A stretch of DNA of 64,000 nt from NCBI RefSeq assembly GCF_003026475.1, contig NZ_PYMC01000007.1, positions 170,030-234,029 of the forward strand, given 5' to 3'. Each line of letters begins with the position of its first letter. The first letter of the stretch is position 1. The notes beneath the pieces were generated by a model, which saw only the letters and a list, made by a program, of their open reading frames with translations, searched no databases and had not been told where the DNA came from. Source of the DNA: Photobacterium lipolyticum. GTDB lineage: Bacteria > Pseudomonadota > Gammaproteobacteria > Enterobacterales > Vibrionaceae. This document shows, piece after piece, positions 53,500-63,924 of the stretch. A program made the translations under genes and the position numbers.

Positions 53500-55515
53500 C
53501 TATTTCTTAAGCATCGCCCGAATATTGGCAATATGAGACTGACCTTTCTGCATTCTTTCCTGCTGAGTCACCGGGCGTTTATCAACATCCCACGCCAGAT
53601 CATCTTGAGGCAATTCATATAGGAAACGGCTCGGTTCCGGTTTGATCAATTCACCGTACTGGCGACGCTCTTTGCACAAGGTAAAGGTCAGCTCTTTCTG
53701 GGCCCGGGTGATCCCGACGTAGGCTAAGCGGCGCTCTTCCTCGACATTATCTTCATCAATGCTGGTCTGATGCGGCAAAATACCTTCTTCAGCCCCAATA
53801 AGATAAACATAAGGAAATTCCAGACCTTTTGATGCATGCAGGGTCATCAACTGCACCTGATCAGCATCGTCATCATCTTCACCCCGCTCCATCATGTCGC
53901 GAAGTGTCAGCCGCTGCACCACTTCTTTGAGCGTCTTAACTTCCTGATCATAGTTATCACCTTCCAGATCCGCGGTAATCCAGCTATAGAGATCGGAGAC
54001 GTTCTTCATCCGCATCTCCGCCGCCTTCGGGCTCGGTGAGCTTTCGTACAACCAGTCCTCATAATTAATATCACGAACTAGCTGTCGTACTGCAGCAACC
54101 GTATCACCCCGCTCTGCATTATCAGACAGCTCGACCACCCAGCGGGTAAAACGCTGCAGGGATTCCAACCCTCGCCCGCTCAGGTGTTGTTCCAGGCCCA
54201 GCTCGAAACTGGCAGCAAACAAACTCTTGCCTCGCATATTGGCATAGGTGCCGAGCTTTTCTAATGTCACCGGACCAATTTCACGTCGCGGGGTATTCAC
54301 AATACGCAGGAAGGCATTATCGTCATCAAGATTGGTCAGCAAACGCAGGTAAGCCATAATATCTTTAATCTCGGAGCGCGAGAAAAAAGAGGTACCGCCA
54401 GAGATTTTATAAGGGATCCGGTTTTGCATCATCGCCTTTTCAAACAGCCGCGACTGATGATTACCTCGGTACAAAATCGCATAATCTTTATAGGCGGTGT
54501 TATTCAAAAAGCGATGAGCAATCAGCTCCCCCACTACTTTTTCCGCTTCATGCTCTTCATTTTTAGCCGTAATGACTTTGAGCATTTCTCCGTCAGGGAT
54601 CTCAGAAAAAAGTGCTTTCTCAAATAGGTGCGGATTATTGGCGATCAAGATATTCGCGGTACGCAGGATCCGGCTGGTTGAGCGATAGTTTTGCTCCAGC
54701 TTGATCACGCGCAGGTTCGGGAAATCTTTCTGCAATAAGCCAAGGTTTTCAGGCTGCGCCCCACGCCAGGAGTAAATAGACTGATCATCATCGCCGACCA
54801 CGGTAAAACGCGAGCGTTCACCCACCAGTAATTTTACAAAGATATACTGGCTGGTGTTGGTATCCTGATACTCATCCACCAGCAGGTAACGAATTCGATT
54901 CTGCCAACGCTGACGCACTTCCTGGTTATCTCTGAGTAATAACACTGGCATTAAAATAAGATCGTCGAAATCCAGCGCGTTATACGCTTTCATTTGTCTC
55001 TGGTACATCTCATAGCAATAGGCAAACAGCTGATCACGTTCGCTTTGGGCATGCGCTTTAGCATCTGCGGGAGACAACATGTCATTTTTCCAGTTGGAAA
55101 TGGATGACATTAATTGCTTCAGCAGATCTTTATCGCCATCAAGCTCTGCTTCGGTCAGCTCTTTCAGCAATGCCATCTGATCCTGGTCGTCGAACAGGGA
55201 GAAACTGGCTTTTAACCCAAGTGTTTTATATTCACGACGAATGATATTCAAACCTAAGGTATGAAAGGTAGAAACCATCAGCCCCTTAGATTCCTGGCGG
55301 CCAAGAGTCTGCCCGACCCGCTCCTTCATTTCGCGGGCGGCTTTATTAGTGAAAGTCAGTGCTGCGATGTTGCGTGCTTTATAGTCGCAATGCTGAACCA
55401 GGTAAGCAATTTTATTGGTGATCACTCGGGTCTTACCCGATCCTGCTCCGGCCAGCACCAGACATGGACCTGAGACGTTTTTCACCGCTTCTGTTTGCCT
55501 TGGGTTCAGTTTCAT
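53500..55515 (-). CDS. rep: Rep, ATP-dependent DNA helicase
   Basis: This 671-residue superfamily 1 helicase clears proteins ahead of replication forks. Walker [10 protein letters not shown] (about 22-30), motif [10 protein letters not shown], motif [16 protein letters not shown], motif IV QNYRST and motif [13 protein letters not shown] are all intact. Length equals E. coli Rep (673). In E. coli rep lies next to gppA; here it is 15 kb away. Divergent from the TetR gene of the efflux operon. Confidence 0.96.
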   Translation of the reverse strand: MKLNPRQTEAVKNVSGPCLVLAGAGSGKTRVITNKIAYLVQHCDYKARNIAALTFTNKAAREMKERVGQTLGRQESKGLMVSTFHTLGLNIIRREYKTLGLKASFSLFDDQDQMALLKELTEAELDGDKDLLKQLMSSISNWKNDMLSPADAKAHAQSERDQLFAYCYEMYQRQMKAYNALDFDDLILMPVLLLRDNQEVRQRWQNRIRYLLVDEYQDTNTSQYIFVKLLVGERSRFTVVGDDDQSIYSWRGAQPENLGLLQKDFPNLRVIKLEQNYRSTSRILRTANILIANNPHLFEKALFSEIPDGEMLKVITAKNEEHEAEKVVGELIAHRFLNNTAYKDYAILYRGNHQSRLFEKAMMQNRIPYKISGGTSFFSRSEIKDIMAYLRLLTNLDDDNAFLRIVNTPRREIGPVTLEKLGTYANMRGKSLFAASFELGLEQHLSGRGLESLQRFTRWVVELSDNAERGDTVAAVRQLVRDINYEDWLYESSPSPKAAEMRMKNVSDLYSWITADLEGDNYDQEVKTLKEVVQRLTLRDMMERGEDDDDADQVQLMTLHASKGLEFPYVYLIGAEEGILPHQTSIDEDNVEEERRLAYVGITRAQKELTFTLCKERRQYGELIKPEPSRFLYELPQDDLAWDVDKRPVTQQERMQKGQSHIANIRAMLKK

Positions 55516-55640
55516 CAGCTTATCCTGTTTCGTATTTGATCATTTTCGCATCAGCAGGCGCATTGTAACGGGTTCTTGTGGCTTGTCTATCAAACCGGAT
55601 GGCTTATCCATTCCAGACAATAGCAATCATAAGAAAACAC

Positions 55641-55668
55641 TTGCACAATTATTTTTGCATCTTAAAAT
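55641..55668 (+). promoter_or_regulatory. Predicted promoter of the RND efflux operon
   Basis: TTGCAC (55641-55646) and TAAAAT (55663-55668) with a 16-base spacer. The start point would fall inside the palindrome just downstream. Confidence 0.5.
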
Positions 55669-55670
55669 AA

Positions 55671-55688
55671 TGAATGAACATTCATTCA
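55671..55688. promoter_or_regulatory. TetR-type operator of the RND efflux operon
   Basis: Perfect 8-base arms TGAATGAA and TTCATTCA around CA, overlapping the predicted start point and 28 bases before the tetR ATG. TGAATG...CATTCA palindromes are typical of TetR regulators of efflux pumps. Confidence 0.65.
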
Positions 55689-55716
55689 CCACTTTTATTT
55701 ACAAAATTTTAAGCCC

Positions 55717-56283
55717 ATGAGTGATAAAAAAGAGCGCATATTACAGGCAACAGAAAAGCTCCTTGCGGAATACGGATTTCACGGCTTATCCATGCAAATG
55801 GTCGCCAAAGAAGCCGGGGTCGCAGCGGGTACCATTTATCGGTACTTTGAAGATAAAGACGATCTGCTCTATCAACTTCATGACCATATTTTGGGCTACG
55901 TAGCAATCAAACTGAGCCAGAATGTGTCTGATGATATGCCGCTAAAACAACGGTTTCACACCATGTGCCTGAATATTTGGGAAATGGCGACCAGAGGTGA
56001 CGCACCGCTGATAAACCGCGGACAATTTGACAATTTGCCCCGACGTGACAGCCATGAACAGCGTCTGCTGGAGAAACAGCTGTTTGTCAAAGTTGACCAG
56101 TTATTCGATGAAGGTAAAGCCTGCGGCCTGTTTAAAAACCTCGACAATGAAATTCTCAGTGTATTAAGCCTTGAGCCAAGCTGTTGCCTGGCTCGCAAAC
56201 ATGTGAACGGTGTTTTCAAGGTCAGTGATGAGGCTCTCGAAGCCGCCATCGATGCCTCTTGGGACGCCATACTTCAGCATTAA
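55717..56283 (+). CDS. TetR/AcrR-family repressor of RND operon
   Basis: This 188-residue protein has an N-terminal helix-turn-helix (about 8-52: LLAEYGFHGLSMQMVAKEAGVAAGTIYRYFEDK, read in two parts) and a helical ligand-binding domain. It is the first gene of the tetR-adaptor-pump operon and has a palindromic operator directly upstream, so it should repress its own operon until bound by pump substrates. The gap to the adaptor gene is 28 bases. Confidence 0.9.
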   Translation: MSDKKERILQATEKLLAEYGFHGLSMQMVAKEAGVAAGTIYRYFEDKDDLLYQLHDHILGYVAIKLSQNVSDDMPLKQRFHTMCLNIWEMATRGDAPLINRGQFDNLPRRDSHEQRLLEKQLFVKVDQLFDEGKACGLFKNLDNEILSVLSLEPSCCLARKHVNGVFKVSDEALEAAIDASWDAILQH

Positions 56284-56311
56284 CATTAGCAATACCGGAG
56301 CACACCATAAA

Positions 56312-57418
56312 ATGAAAAAATGGATAGTGATGCTACTTCTTGCGCTACTACTGTTTGGTAGCGTGATTGGTTGGAACCTGATCAAGCAACGAGGAATAGC
56401 AGAATACATGGCCAATATGCCTGAGCCTGAGTTCCCAGTCACCGTTTTGGATGCCAAAGCGGGTAACTGGGTTCCCGCGATCGAAGCCATAGGCTTTATC
56501 GAACCTAATCAGGGTGTCACCATCAGTACAGAAGCATCAGGTGTGATCAATAGCATCGACTTTGAATCTGGTGCAACGGTGAAGAAAGATCAACAACTTG
56601 TTGCGCTTGATTCAGATGTTGAAATGGCAAACCTGAAAAGTACTCAGGCTCGTCTGCCGGCCGCAAAAGCAAAATATATCCGCTATCAGGGTTTGTATAA
56701 GAAAGGATCTATTTCAAAAGAAGCCTTTGATGATGCCGAAGCGTCTTATTTCTCGCTTCAGGCCGATATTGAAAGCCTGAAAGCGACCATTGACCGCCGT
56801 CATATCAACGCACCATTCGATGGTGTTGTGGGCCTGCGTAATGTCTTCCTAGGCCAGTATATCCAGCCGGGTGCCGATGTTGTTCGCCTGGAAGATACCA
56901 CACTGATGAAACTGCGCTTTACTGTGCCACAAACAGATATCTCTGATATCCGCCTGGGACAGGACATCGAGATTCTTGTCGATGCCTATCCGGAAACCCC
57001 CTTTAGCGGCAAAATCAGCGCGATTGAACCCGCGGTAAACTATCAAAGTGGTCTGATCCAGGTACAAGCCGATATTCCAAACAACGAAGGTCAACTTCGC
57101 AGCGGTATGTTTGCCCGTGCTCACATCATTCTGCCAACGCTGGAAAATCAAATAATTCTGCCACAAACAGCGATCACCTTTACCTTATATGGCGATAACG
57201 TCTACCTGGTAGGTAAAGATGAAAACGGTGATTTACGCGCACGTCAGTCGGTAGTAAAAACCGGTGAACGTAAAGGCGATGTGGTCCACATTCTTGATGG
57301 TGTGAAGGCCGGTGAAACGGTTGTCACGTCAGGTCAAGTTCGTCTCAGTAATGATGCTAAAGTGCGTATCGTAGAAAGTAATGCGCTTCTTGCTCAAGCC
57401 GAAACACCAATGCTGTAA
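56312..57418 (+). CDS. RND efflux periplasmic adaptor subunit
   Basis: This 368-residue membrane-fusion protein has one N-terminal helix (about 4-20) that anchors it in the inner membrane, without a lipobox. The barrel-sandwich, helical hairpin (about 95-160, with ARLPAAKAKYIRYQGLYKKG) and beta-barrel domains follow in order. INAPFDGVVGLRNVFLGQYI is the conserved lipoyl half-motif. ATG 56312 is chosen since the longer frame from 56210 overlaps tetR. It bridges the pump and an outer-membrane TolC encoded elsewhere. Confidence 0.93.
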   Translation: MKKWIVMLLLALLLFGSVIGWNLIKQRGIAEYMANMPEPEFPVTVLDAKAGNWVPAIEAIGFIEPNQGVTISTEASGVINSIDFESGATVKKDQQLVALDSDVEMANLKSTQARLPAAKAKYIRYQGLYKKGSISKEAFDDAEASYFSLQADIESLKATIDRRHINAPFDGVVGLRNVFLGQYIQPGADVVRLEDTTLMKLRFTVPQTDISDIRLGQDIEILVDAYPETPFSGKISAIEPAVNYQSGLIQVQADIPNNEGQLRSGMFARAHIILPTLENQIILPQTAITFTLYGDNVYLVGKDENGDLRARQSVVKTGERKGDVVHILDGVKAGETVVTSGQVRLSNDAKVRIVESNALLAQAETPML

Positions 57419-57430
57419 TCCGGAGGATTA

Positions 57431-60400
57431 ATGCGTTTTACTGATATTTTTATTAAACGTCCTGTTCTTGCGGTATCAATCAGCTTCTTGATTGCCCTGC
57501 TCGGCCTGCAAGCTATCTTTAAGATGCAGGTACGTGAATACCCTGACATGACGAATACCGTAGTAACGGTTTCAACCAGTTACTATGGTGCAAGTGCGGA
57601 TCTTATCCAGGGCTTTATTACTCAGCCTTTGGAACAAGCTATCGCGCAAGCCGATAATATCGACTATATGACCTCCTCATCGGTGCTGGGTAAATCCACG
57701 ATTACAGTGACGATGATGCTGAATACCGATCCGAATGCGGCATTGGCTGATATTCTGGCCAAGACCAACTCGGTACGTTCGCAGTTACCTAAGGAATCTG
57801 AAGATCCAACGGTAACCATGTCGACCGGTTCAACCACCGCCGTTATGTACATTGGTTTTACCAGCGATGAACTCGCTTCTAGCCAAATCACCGATTACCT
57901 GGAACGAGTTATTAACCCGCAGTTCTTTACCGTTAATGGTGTATCGAAGGTCGATCTGTATGGTGGTATGAAATACGCCTTGCGCGTATGGCTTGATCCG
58001 GCAAAAATGGCCGCTTACAACCTGACGGCAACCGATGTTATGGGGGTATTAAACGCCAATAACTATCAGTCTGCTACGGGTCAGGCTACCGGTGAATTTG
58101 TCCTCTATAACGGCACTGCCGATACTCAGGTCAGTAATACTGATGAGCTGGCGAAACTGGTGGTATCAACCAAAGACGGTCAGGTGATCCGTCTGGGTGA
58201 TATCGCCAAAGTCACGCTAGAGAAAAGTCACGATGTCTACCGCGCTTCTGCCAATGGTGAAGAAGCTGTCGTTGCTGCGATAAACGCAGCTCCAAGTGCC
58301 AACCCAATTAACATTGCAGCTGATATATTAGAACTATTACCTGATTTGAAGCGTAATATGCCTGATAACATCAAAATGAACGTGATGTATGATTCCACTA
58401 TCGCGATCAATGAGTCTATCAACGAAGTTATTAAAACGATCGCTGAAGCCGCGCTCATCGTATTGGTTGTTATTACTCTGTTCCTCGGTTCTTTCCGTGC
58501 CGTTATCATTCCAATCATTACTATCCCGCTATCACTGATCGGTGTGGCTCTGGTCATGCAGATGTTTGGTTTCTCTTGGAACTTAATGACCTTGCTGGCA
58601 ATGGTCTTGGCTATCGGCCTGGTGGTCGATGATGCTATCGTTGTTCTGGAAAATGTTGACCGTCATATCAAGCTTGGTGAATCACCTTTTAGGGCAGCTA
58701 TCATTGGTACCCGTGAAATTGCGGTACCGGTCATTGCGATGACCCTGACGCTGGGTGCAGTTTATGCACCGATTGCCATGATGGGTGGTATTACCGGTTC
58801 ATTATTTAAAGAGTTTGCTTTAACCCTCGCCGGTGCGGTTTTCGTATCAGGTATCATCGCACTGACATTGTCACCAATGATGTGTGCGATGATGCTTAAA
58901 GCAAATGAAAAACCAAGCAAATTCGAAAGCACGGTACACAACTTCCTGGATCGTATGACTAACCGCTACGAGCGCATGCTTGGTGGCGTGATGAAAATGC
59001 GCCCGGTTGTGATTGTGTTTGCATTCATCGTACTGTCCACTCTTCCTCTGCTGTTTAAGTTCATTCCAAGTGAACTCGCGCCATCAGAAGATAAAGGCGT
59101 ATTGATGATGATGGGTACCGCCCCATCCAATGCCAACTTAGACTACATTGAAAACACCATGGATAAGGTCAATGAAATATTGACCGAGCAACCAGAAGTT
59201 GCCTATGCACAGGTCTTCTCTGGTGTTCCTAACTCGAATCAGGCTTTTGGTATTGCTTCAATGGTGCCGTGGAGTGAGCGTGAGGCGAGTCAGGCCGAAG
59301 TAGTGAAGCGTGTCACTGGCTTGGTTAAGGATGTGCCTGAAATGTCAGTAACGGCATTCCAGATGCCAGAACTACCAGGTGCCGGTTCAGGCCTGCCGAT
59401 TCAGTTCGTGATTACAACGCCTAATAGCTTTGAGAGCCTGTTCCAGGTCACCATGGATATTCTGGCTGATGTAAAAACAAGCCCGATGTTCGTTTATTCA
59501 GATCTTGATTTGAACTACGACTCGGCAACCATGAAGATCAACATCGATAAAGATAAAGCCGGTGCTTATGGTGTGACCATGCAAGATATTGGTATCACAT
59601 TAAGTACCATGATGGCCGATGGTTATGTTAACCGTATCGACTTGAATGGCCGTTCTTATGAAGTGATCCCGCAGGTTGAGCGTAAATATCGCCTGAATCC
59701 GGAATCCATTAAAGGTTACTACGTACGTGCCGCTGATGGTAAAGCAATTCCTCTCGGTAGCTTAATCACCATTGATGTGGTGGCTGAACCGCGTTCACTA
59801 CCCCACTTCAACCAGTTGAACTCAGCAACTATCGGTGCGGTTCCTGCGCCAGGTACGGCAATGGGTGATGCAATTAACTGGTTCCAGACTGATGCCGTCG
59901 GTAAATTGCCTTCAGGTTATCAGTACGACTTCATGGGTGAAGCTCGACAGTTTGTCACTGAAGGTAACGCACTGTTCATGACGTTTGCGTTAGCACTCGC
60001 TATTATCTTCTTAGTACTAGCGATTCAATTTGAATCACTGCGCGACCCATTAGTTATCCTGGTCTCTGTACCGCTGGCAATTTGTGGGGCACTGATAGCC
60101 CTTGCATGGGGTGCCGCTTCGATGAATATTTACTCTCAGGTAGGTCTGATCACCCTGATTGGTTTGATCACCAAGCACGGTATCCTTATCTGTGAGGTCG
60201 CCAAAGAAGAACAGCTTCTCCACAATAAAGATCGCATGGCAGCAGTTATGGAAGCAGCGAAGGTTCGTCTGCGCCCAATTCTGATGACCACTGCGGCGAT
60301 GATTGCGGGCCTTATCCCACTACTATATGCAACAGGTGCAGGTGCTGCGCAACGCTTCAGTATCGGTATTGTTATCGTTGCTGGTCTGGCAATTGGTACC

Positions 60401-60547
60401 GTCTTTACCTTGTTTGTACTGCCGGTCATTTACACTTACCTGGCAAGTATTCATAAGCCTCTGCCTATTTTTATGGAAGACAAAGATCTGGAAAAGCTCA
60501 AGCGTGCAGATGAAGCACGAAATGCGCTGAAAGCTCATGACTATTAA
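57431..60547 (+). CDS. RND multidrug efflux pump, inner-membrane transporter
   Basis: This 1038-residue HAE1-type proton antiporter has 12 helices and two large periplasmic loops. The helix-4 proton-relay pair is present in GLVVDDAIVVLENVDRH. FIKRPVLAVSISFLIALLG is the typical first helix and GLITLIGLITKHGILICEVAK lies in helix 10-11. It resembles the VexH/MexI-like branch of Vibrio pumps, but I cannot assign an orthologue. It begins 12 bases after the adaptor gene with GGAGG upstream. No outer-membrane factor is in the operon. Confidence 0.94.
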   Translation: MRFTDIFIKRPVLAVSISFLIALLGLQAIFKMQVREYPDMTNTVVTVSTSYYGASADLIQGFITQPLEQAIAQADNIDYMTSSSVLGKSTITVTMMLNTDPNAALADILAKTNSVRSQLPKESEDPTVTMSTGSTTAVMYIGFTSDELASSQITDYLERVINPQFFTVNGVSKVDLYGGMKYALRVWLDPAKMAAYNLTATDVMGVLNANNYQSATGQATGEFVLYNGTADTQVSNTDELAKLVVSTKDGQVIRLGDIAKVTLEKSHDVYRASANGEEAVVAAINAAPSANPINIAADILELLPDLKRNMPDNIKMNVMYDSTIAINESINEVIKTIAEAALIVLVVITLFLGSFRAVIIPIITIPLSLIGVALVMQMFGFSWNLMTLLAMVLAIGLVVDDAIVVLENVDRHIKLGESPFRAAIIGTREIAVPVIAMTLTLGAVYAPIAMMGGITGSLFKEFALTLAGAVFVSGIIALTLSPMMCAMMLKANEKPSKFESTVHNFLDRMTNRYERMLGGVMKMRPVVIVFAFIVLSTLPLLFKFIPSELAPSEDKGVLMMMGTAPSNANLDYIENTMDKVNEILTEQPEVAYAQVFSGVPNSNQAFGIASMVPWSEREASQAEVVKRVTGLVKDVPEMSVTAFQMPELPGAGSGLPIQFVITTPNSFESLFQVTMDILADVKTSPMFVYSDLDLNYDSATMKINIDKDKAGAYGVTMQDIGITLSTMMADGYVNRIDLNGRSYEVIPQVERKYRLNPESIKGYYVRAADGKAIPLGSLITIDVVAEPRSLPHFNQLNSATIGAVPAPGTAMGDAINWFQTDAVGKLPSGYQYDFMGEARQFVTEGNALFMTFALALAIIFLVLAIQFESLRDPLVILVSVPLAICGALIALAWGAASMNIYSQVGLITLIGLITKHGILICEVAKEEQLLHNKDRMAAVMEAAKVRLRPILMTTAAMIAGLIPLLYATGAGAAQRFSIGIVIVAGLAIGTVFTLFVLPVIYTYLASIHKPLPIFMEDKDLEKLKRADEARNALKAHDY

Positions 60548-60562
60548 GTCAAATAGCTAATT

Positions 60563-60596
60563 AAAGAGGCCGCCTTTGTGCGGCCTCTTTAATTTT
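60563..60596 (+). terminator. Terminator of RND efflux operon
   Basis: An 11-bp stem AAAGAGGCCGC/GCGGCCTCTTT with loop CTTTGT, followed by AATTTTT. Confidence 0.92.
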
Positions 60597-60679
60597 TATC
60601 ATTCACCAACGACAACCCTGCGATGATTGCATAGAATGACGACAACAGATGAAAAGCCGCTACGGAGTTAACAGAAGCT

Positions 60680-60946
60680 ATGTTCGATCCAAAAAAGCTA
60701 GAACAGATTGCGAAACAGATCCAGGATGCTATGCCAGAGCCAGTCAAAGAGCTGGGTAATGATGTAGAACAGAAAGTTCGTCAGGTTATTCAGGCACAAC
60801 TTGGTAAACTGGATATGGTTAATCGTGAGGAATTTGATGTGCAAACTCAGGTTCTGCTACGTACGCGCCAGAAATTAACTGAGTTAGAAAAGAAAATGGC
60901 CGAGCTGGAAGCAAAGCTCGCAGGTACACCAAAGGGCGAAGAATAA
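60680..60946 (+). CDS. ubiK: UbiK, accessory factor for ubiquinone synthesis (BMFP domain)
   Basis: This 88-residue protein has a membrane-binding N-terminal helix ([19 protein letters not shown]) and a C-terminal coiled coil (about 55-80, ending [15 protein letters not shown]) that forms trimers. Both fit the BMFP/YqiC family. UbiK works with UbiJ in the soluble ubiquinone-synthesis complex. It is a single gene, convergent with ilvC. Confidence 0.92.
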   Translation: MFDPKKLEQIAKQIQDAMPEPVKELGNDVEQKVRQVIQAQLGKLDMVNREEFDVQTQVLLRTRQKLTELEKKMAELEAKLAGTPKGEE

Positions 60947-60970
60947 GACTTCTTATGCACCGTGCTTAGC

Positions 60971-60998
60971 AAAAAACCCGGCAATCGCCGGGTTTTTT
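60971..60998. terminator. Bidirectional terminator between ubiK and ilvC
   Basis: A perfect 12-bp stem AAAAAACCCGGC/GCCGGGTTTTTT with loop AATC. Confidence 0.95.
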
Positions 60999-61019
60999 AT
61001 ACGAGCGTGTCAGCAGTGA

Positions 61020-62504
61020 TTAATCACCTACAGCAATACGTTTCATATCTGTCATGTAGCCGCGCAGCTCCTGACCAACCCACTCAACCGGGTGGCTACG
61101 CAATGCATCGTTAACCACAATCAATGTTTCATTGTTTACCTGATTGCTTACTACACCTAAACCTCGACCAATCACATCAGTATCCACTTCTGGCATAAAC
61201 TTCTCACGAAGTAACGGTGTTGCAACGTTTGCAAATAAGTAGTTACCATATTCAGCAGTGTCTGAGATGACTACGTTCATTTCATACAGGCGCTTACGTG
61301 CAATCGTATTCGCGATCAATGGCAGCTCGTGCAGCGATTCGTAGTATGCCGACTCCTCAATAATGCCAGAAGCCGTCATTGCTTCAAACGCAAGCTCAAC
61401 ACCGGCACGAACCATCGCAACCATCAGAATACCGTTATCGAAGTATTCTTGCTCTGAGATTTCCACATCGCTTTCAGGATAGTTCTCAAACGCTGTTGCG
61501 CCAGTCTCTTCGCGCCAGCCAAGCAGATTAACATCATCATTTGCCCAGTCAGCCATCATAGTACTAGAGAAGTGACCTGAAATGATGTCATCCATGTGCT
61601 TGTTATACAGTGGACGCATTAGTTCTTTCAGCTCTTCAGAAAGCTCAAATGCTTTGATCTTCGCTGGATTAGACAGGCGATCCATCATGTGGGTGATGCC
61701 ACCAAACTTCAGCGCTTCAGTGATCGTTTCCCAACCATACTGCAGAAGTTTACCAGCATAACCAGCATCAATACCATCAGCCAGCATTTTCTCGTAACAA
61801 ACAATAGAACCTGCCTGTAGCATACCGCAAAGAATTGTCTGTTCACCCATCAGATCAGATTTAACTTCAGCGACAAAAGATGACTCAAGTACACCTGCAC
61901 GGTGCCCCCCCGTCGCGGCAGCCCATGCTTTTGCAATCTCCTGCCCTTCACCTTTAGGGTCATTTTCAGGGTGCACAGCAATCAACGTCGGAACACCGAA
62001 GCCACGCTTGTACTCTTCACGAACTTCTGTGCCAGGGCACTTAGGTGCGACCATCACAACAGTCAGATCTTCACGAATTTGCATGCCTTCTTCAACAATG
62101 TTGAAGCCATGGGAATAACCCAAAGCAGCACCTTCTTTCATGAGTGGCATTACCGTCTCAACCACATTTGAATGCTGTTTATCCGGAGTCAGGTTGACAA
62201 CCAGATCTGCGTTCGGGATCAGGTCTTCGTAGCTACCTACTTCAAAGCCATTCTCTTTGGCATTTTTGTAAGACTGGCGTTGTTCATCAATCGCAGCCTG
62301 ACGCAGTGCATAAGCGACATCCAAGCCAGAATCGCGCATATTCAAGCCTTGGTTCAGACCTTGCGCACCACATCCTACAATCACGACTTTCTTGCCTTTC
62401 AGGTAGTCTGCTTCAGTTGCAAACTCATTACGATCCATGAAACGGCAACGACCAAGTTGGTCTAGCTGCTGGCGTAGGTTTAAGGTATTGAAATAATTAG
62501 CCAT
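61020..62504 (-). CDS. ilvC: IlvC, ketol-acid reductoisomerase (class II)
   Basis: This 494-residue enzyme isomerises and reduces acetolactate or acetohydroxybutyrate in valine and isoleucine synthesis, using NADPH and magnesium. The Rossmann motif [21 protein letters not shown] is near residue 35. The length marks the long class II form (E. coli 491), with duplicated C-terminal knotted domains containing [16 protein letters not shown] lies 9 bases before ATG. Divergent from its regulator ilvY, which activates it when acetolactate is bound. Confidence 0.97.
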   Translation of the reverse strand: MANYFNTLNLRQQLDQLGRCRFMDRNEFATEADYLKGKKVVIVGCGAQGLNQGLNMRDSGLDVAYALRQAAIDEQRQSYKNAKENGFEVGSYEDLIPNADLVVNLTPDKQHSNVVETVMPLMKEGAALGYSHGFNIVEEGMQIREDLTVVMVAPKCPGTEVREEYKRGFGVPTLIAVHPENDPKGEGQEIAKAWAAATGGHRAGVLESSFVAEVKSDLMGEQTILCGMLQAGSIVCYEKMLADGIDAGYAGKLLQYGWETITEALKFGGITHMMDRLSNPAKIKAFELSEELKELMRPLYNKHMDDIISGHFSSTMMADWANDDVNLLGWREETGATAFENYPESDVEISEQEYFDNGILMVAMVRAGVELAFEAMTASGIIEESAYYESLHELPLIANTIARKRLYEMNVVISDTAEYGNYLFANVATPLLREKFMPEVDTDVIGRGLGVVSNQVNNETLIVVNDALRSHPVEWVGQELRGYMTDMKRIAVGD

Positions 62505-62535
62505 AACTACAAACTCCGTGAATTCTATCCTTGGG

Positions 62536-62552
62536 TCGACATGCTTTGTCGA
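62536..62552. promoter_or_regulatory. Inverted repeat near the ilvC start
   Basis: TCGAC-ATGCTTT-GTCGA lies 32 bases upstream of ilvC. It may be a promoter-proximal regulator site, but it differs from the TTGCA-type site near ilvY. Confidence 0.35.
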
Positions 62553-62611
62553 ATAACTTGATAGTAGATCAGGTGTTTAATTGCTCAAAGTGATATATTC
62601 ACAACAACTCA

Positions 62612-62626
62612 TTGCAAAAAATGCAA
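62612..62626. promoter_or_regulatory. Likely IlvY operator (LysR box)
   Basis: TTGCA-AAAAA-TGCAA contains the T-N11-A pattern of LysR-family sites and lies directly upstream of the ilvY start, where autoregulation and divergent activation of ilvC are expected. Confidence 0.5.
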
Positions 62627-62634
62627 CATGGATG

Positions 62635-63504
62635 ATGAATATAAAAAACCTACAGTTATTCCTTCATCTTTGCGATTCAAAGAACTTTAGCCAGACAGCG
62701 AAGATGATGCATATAAGCCCGTCAGCCCTTAGCCGAATTATCCAGCGACTGGAAGAAAATGTTGGCCAAACCTTATTTATCCGGGATAACCGAAGTGTGG
62801 AATTAACGTCTGCCGCTAAAAAGCTGCTACCTGTCGCTTCTGACATTGTGAACAGTTGGCTGGAAGTCAAAGCGGACTTGAAAGAAGATAGCCTACAGCT
62901 GCAGGGGAAGCTCAAAATGTTTTGCTCTGTGACTGCGAGCTATAGTCACCTTCCTGGTATTCTGAATGAATTCCGCCAGACATACCCCCAAATAGAGATT
63001 CAATTAATTACAGGCGATCCCGCTCAGGCCATTGATAAAGTACTTTCGGGGGAGGTCGATGTTGCCATTGCAGCCAAGGCTGAGAACATACCAACTAAGC
63101 TAACCTATATAGAACTCGATCGCGTTCATTTGTCCGTAATTAGTCCACTAATACCGCCTCCAGCTATCCAGAAACATCTGACAGGCGAACCTGACTGGCA
63201 ATCTGTACCATTTATCCTCCCTGAGTCAGGGCCAGCCAGAGAGCGTGCCGACAAATGGTTTAAGACAAAGAAAATACAACCAGTTATTTATGCGCAAATC
63301 TCTGGTCACGAGGCTATCGTCAGTATGGTTGCACTGGGGTGTGGTGTTGGTATTGCGCCCGATGTTGTGATAAGTAATAGCCCGATGGGAGAAAAAGTAC
63401 AGCGGCTAACAACTGAATCGATTGAATCATTAAGCCTCGGGTTATGCTGTAAGCAATCCAGAGAACAAGAGCCTCTTCTGCATGCTCTATTGCAACTCTT
63501 TTAA
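62635..63504 (+). CDS. ilvY: IlvY, LysR-family activator of ilvC
   Basis: This 289-residue regulator has an N-terminal winged helix-turn-helix (about 15-40: FSQTAKMMHISPSALSRII) and a periplasmic-binding-protein-like effector domain with CSVTASYSHLPGIL and GHEAIVSMVALGCGVGIAP as in E. coli IlvY. ATG 62635 gives MNIKNLQLFLHL, aligning with E. coli MDLRDLKTFLHL; the longest frame starts at 62581. Divergent from ilvC, convergent with the rRNA operon. Confidence 0.94.
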   Translation: MNIKNLQLFLHLCDSKNFSQTAKMMHISPSALSRIIQRLEENVGQTLFIRDNRSVELTSAAKKLLPVASDIVNSWLEVKADLKEDSLQLQGKLKMFCSVTASYSHLPGILNEFRQTYPQIEIQLITGDPAQAIDKVLSGEVDVAIAAKAENIPTKLTYIELDRVHLSVISPLIPPPAIQKHLTGEPDWQSVPFILPESGPARERADKWFKTKKIQPVIYAQISGHEAIVSMVALGCGVGIAPDVVISNSPMGEKVQRLTTESIESLSLGLCCKQSREQEPLLHALLQLF

Positions 63505-63540
63505 TTCGAGATCGATTTTTTATACGCGATATGACGAAAA

Positions 63541-63570
63541 AAGCCTCAGCATTTCTGCTGAGGCTTTTTA
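63541..63570. terminator. Shared terminator of ilvY and the rRNA operon
   Basis: A perfect 9-bp stem GCCTCAGCA/TGCTGAGGC with loop TTTC (63543-63564) is flanked by A and T runs, so it works for ilvY on the plus strand and for the rRNA-tRNA transcript on the minus strand. Confidence 0.93.
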
Positions 63571-63574
63571 ATTT

Positions 63575-63651
63575 TGGCGGAGTGGACGGGACTCGAACCC
63601 GCGACCCCCGGCGTGACAGGCCGGTATTCTAACCAACTGAACTACCACTCC
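63575..63651 (-). tRNA. tRNA-Asp(GUC)
   Basis: Seventy-seven bases with encoded CCA. Acceptor GGAGTGG pairs with CCACTCC and the anticodon loop CTGTCAC reads GUC. It is distal to 5S rRNA in the same transcript, as in several rRNA operons of enterics and vibrios. Confidence 0.97.
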
Positions 63652-63680
63652 GCAGTGTCTATTCAGCATAAAGCTATTTG

Positions 63681-63800
63681 GCGCCTGGCGATGACCTACT
63701 CTCACATGGGGAGACCCCACACTACCATCGGCGCTACTGCGTTTCACTTCTGAGTTCGGCATGGGATCAGGTGGGGCCACAGCGCTATGGTCGCCAGACA
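63681..63800 (-). rRNA. rrf: 5S ribosomal RNA
   Basis: About 120 bases. The 5' end TGTCTGGCGACC and 3' end CGCCAGGC pair as the terminal stem. The internal ACCTGATCCCATGCCGAAC and GTGTGGGGTCTCCCC segments are conserved 5S sequence. The ends are judged by comparison with E. coli 5S and could be off by one or two bases. Confidence 0.96.
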
Positions 63801-63924
63801 AATTCTGTTTATTCCCGGCCAAAGCCGAAAATAGCAATCTTGGAAAAACCAACTAGTCGCGCAAATCGTTCTCAAACACCATTCAAGTGCTTATGGAGTC
63901 CAGTTAAAACCCCTTGGGTGTTGT

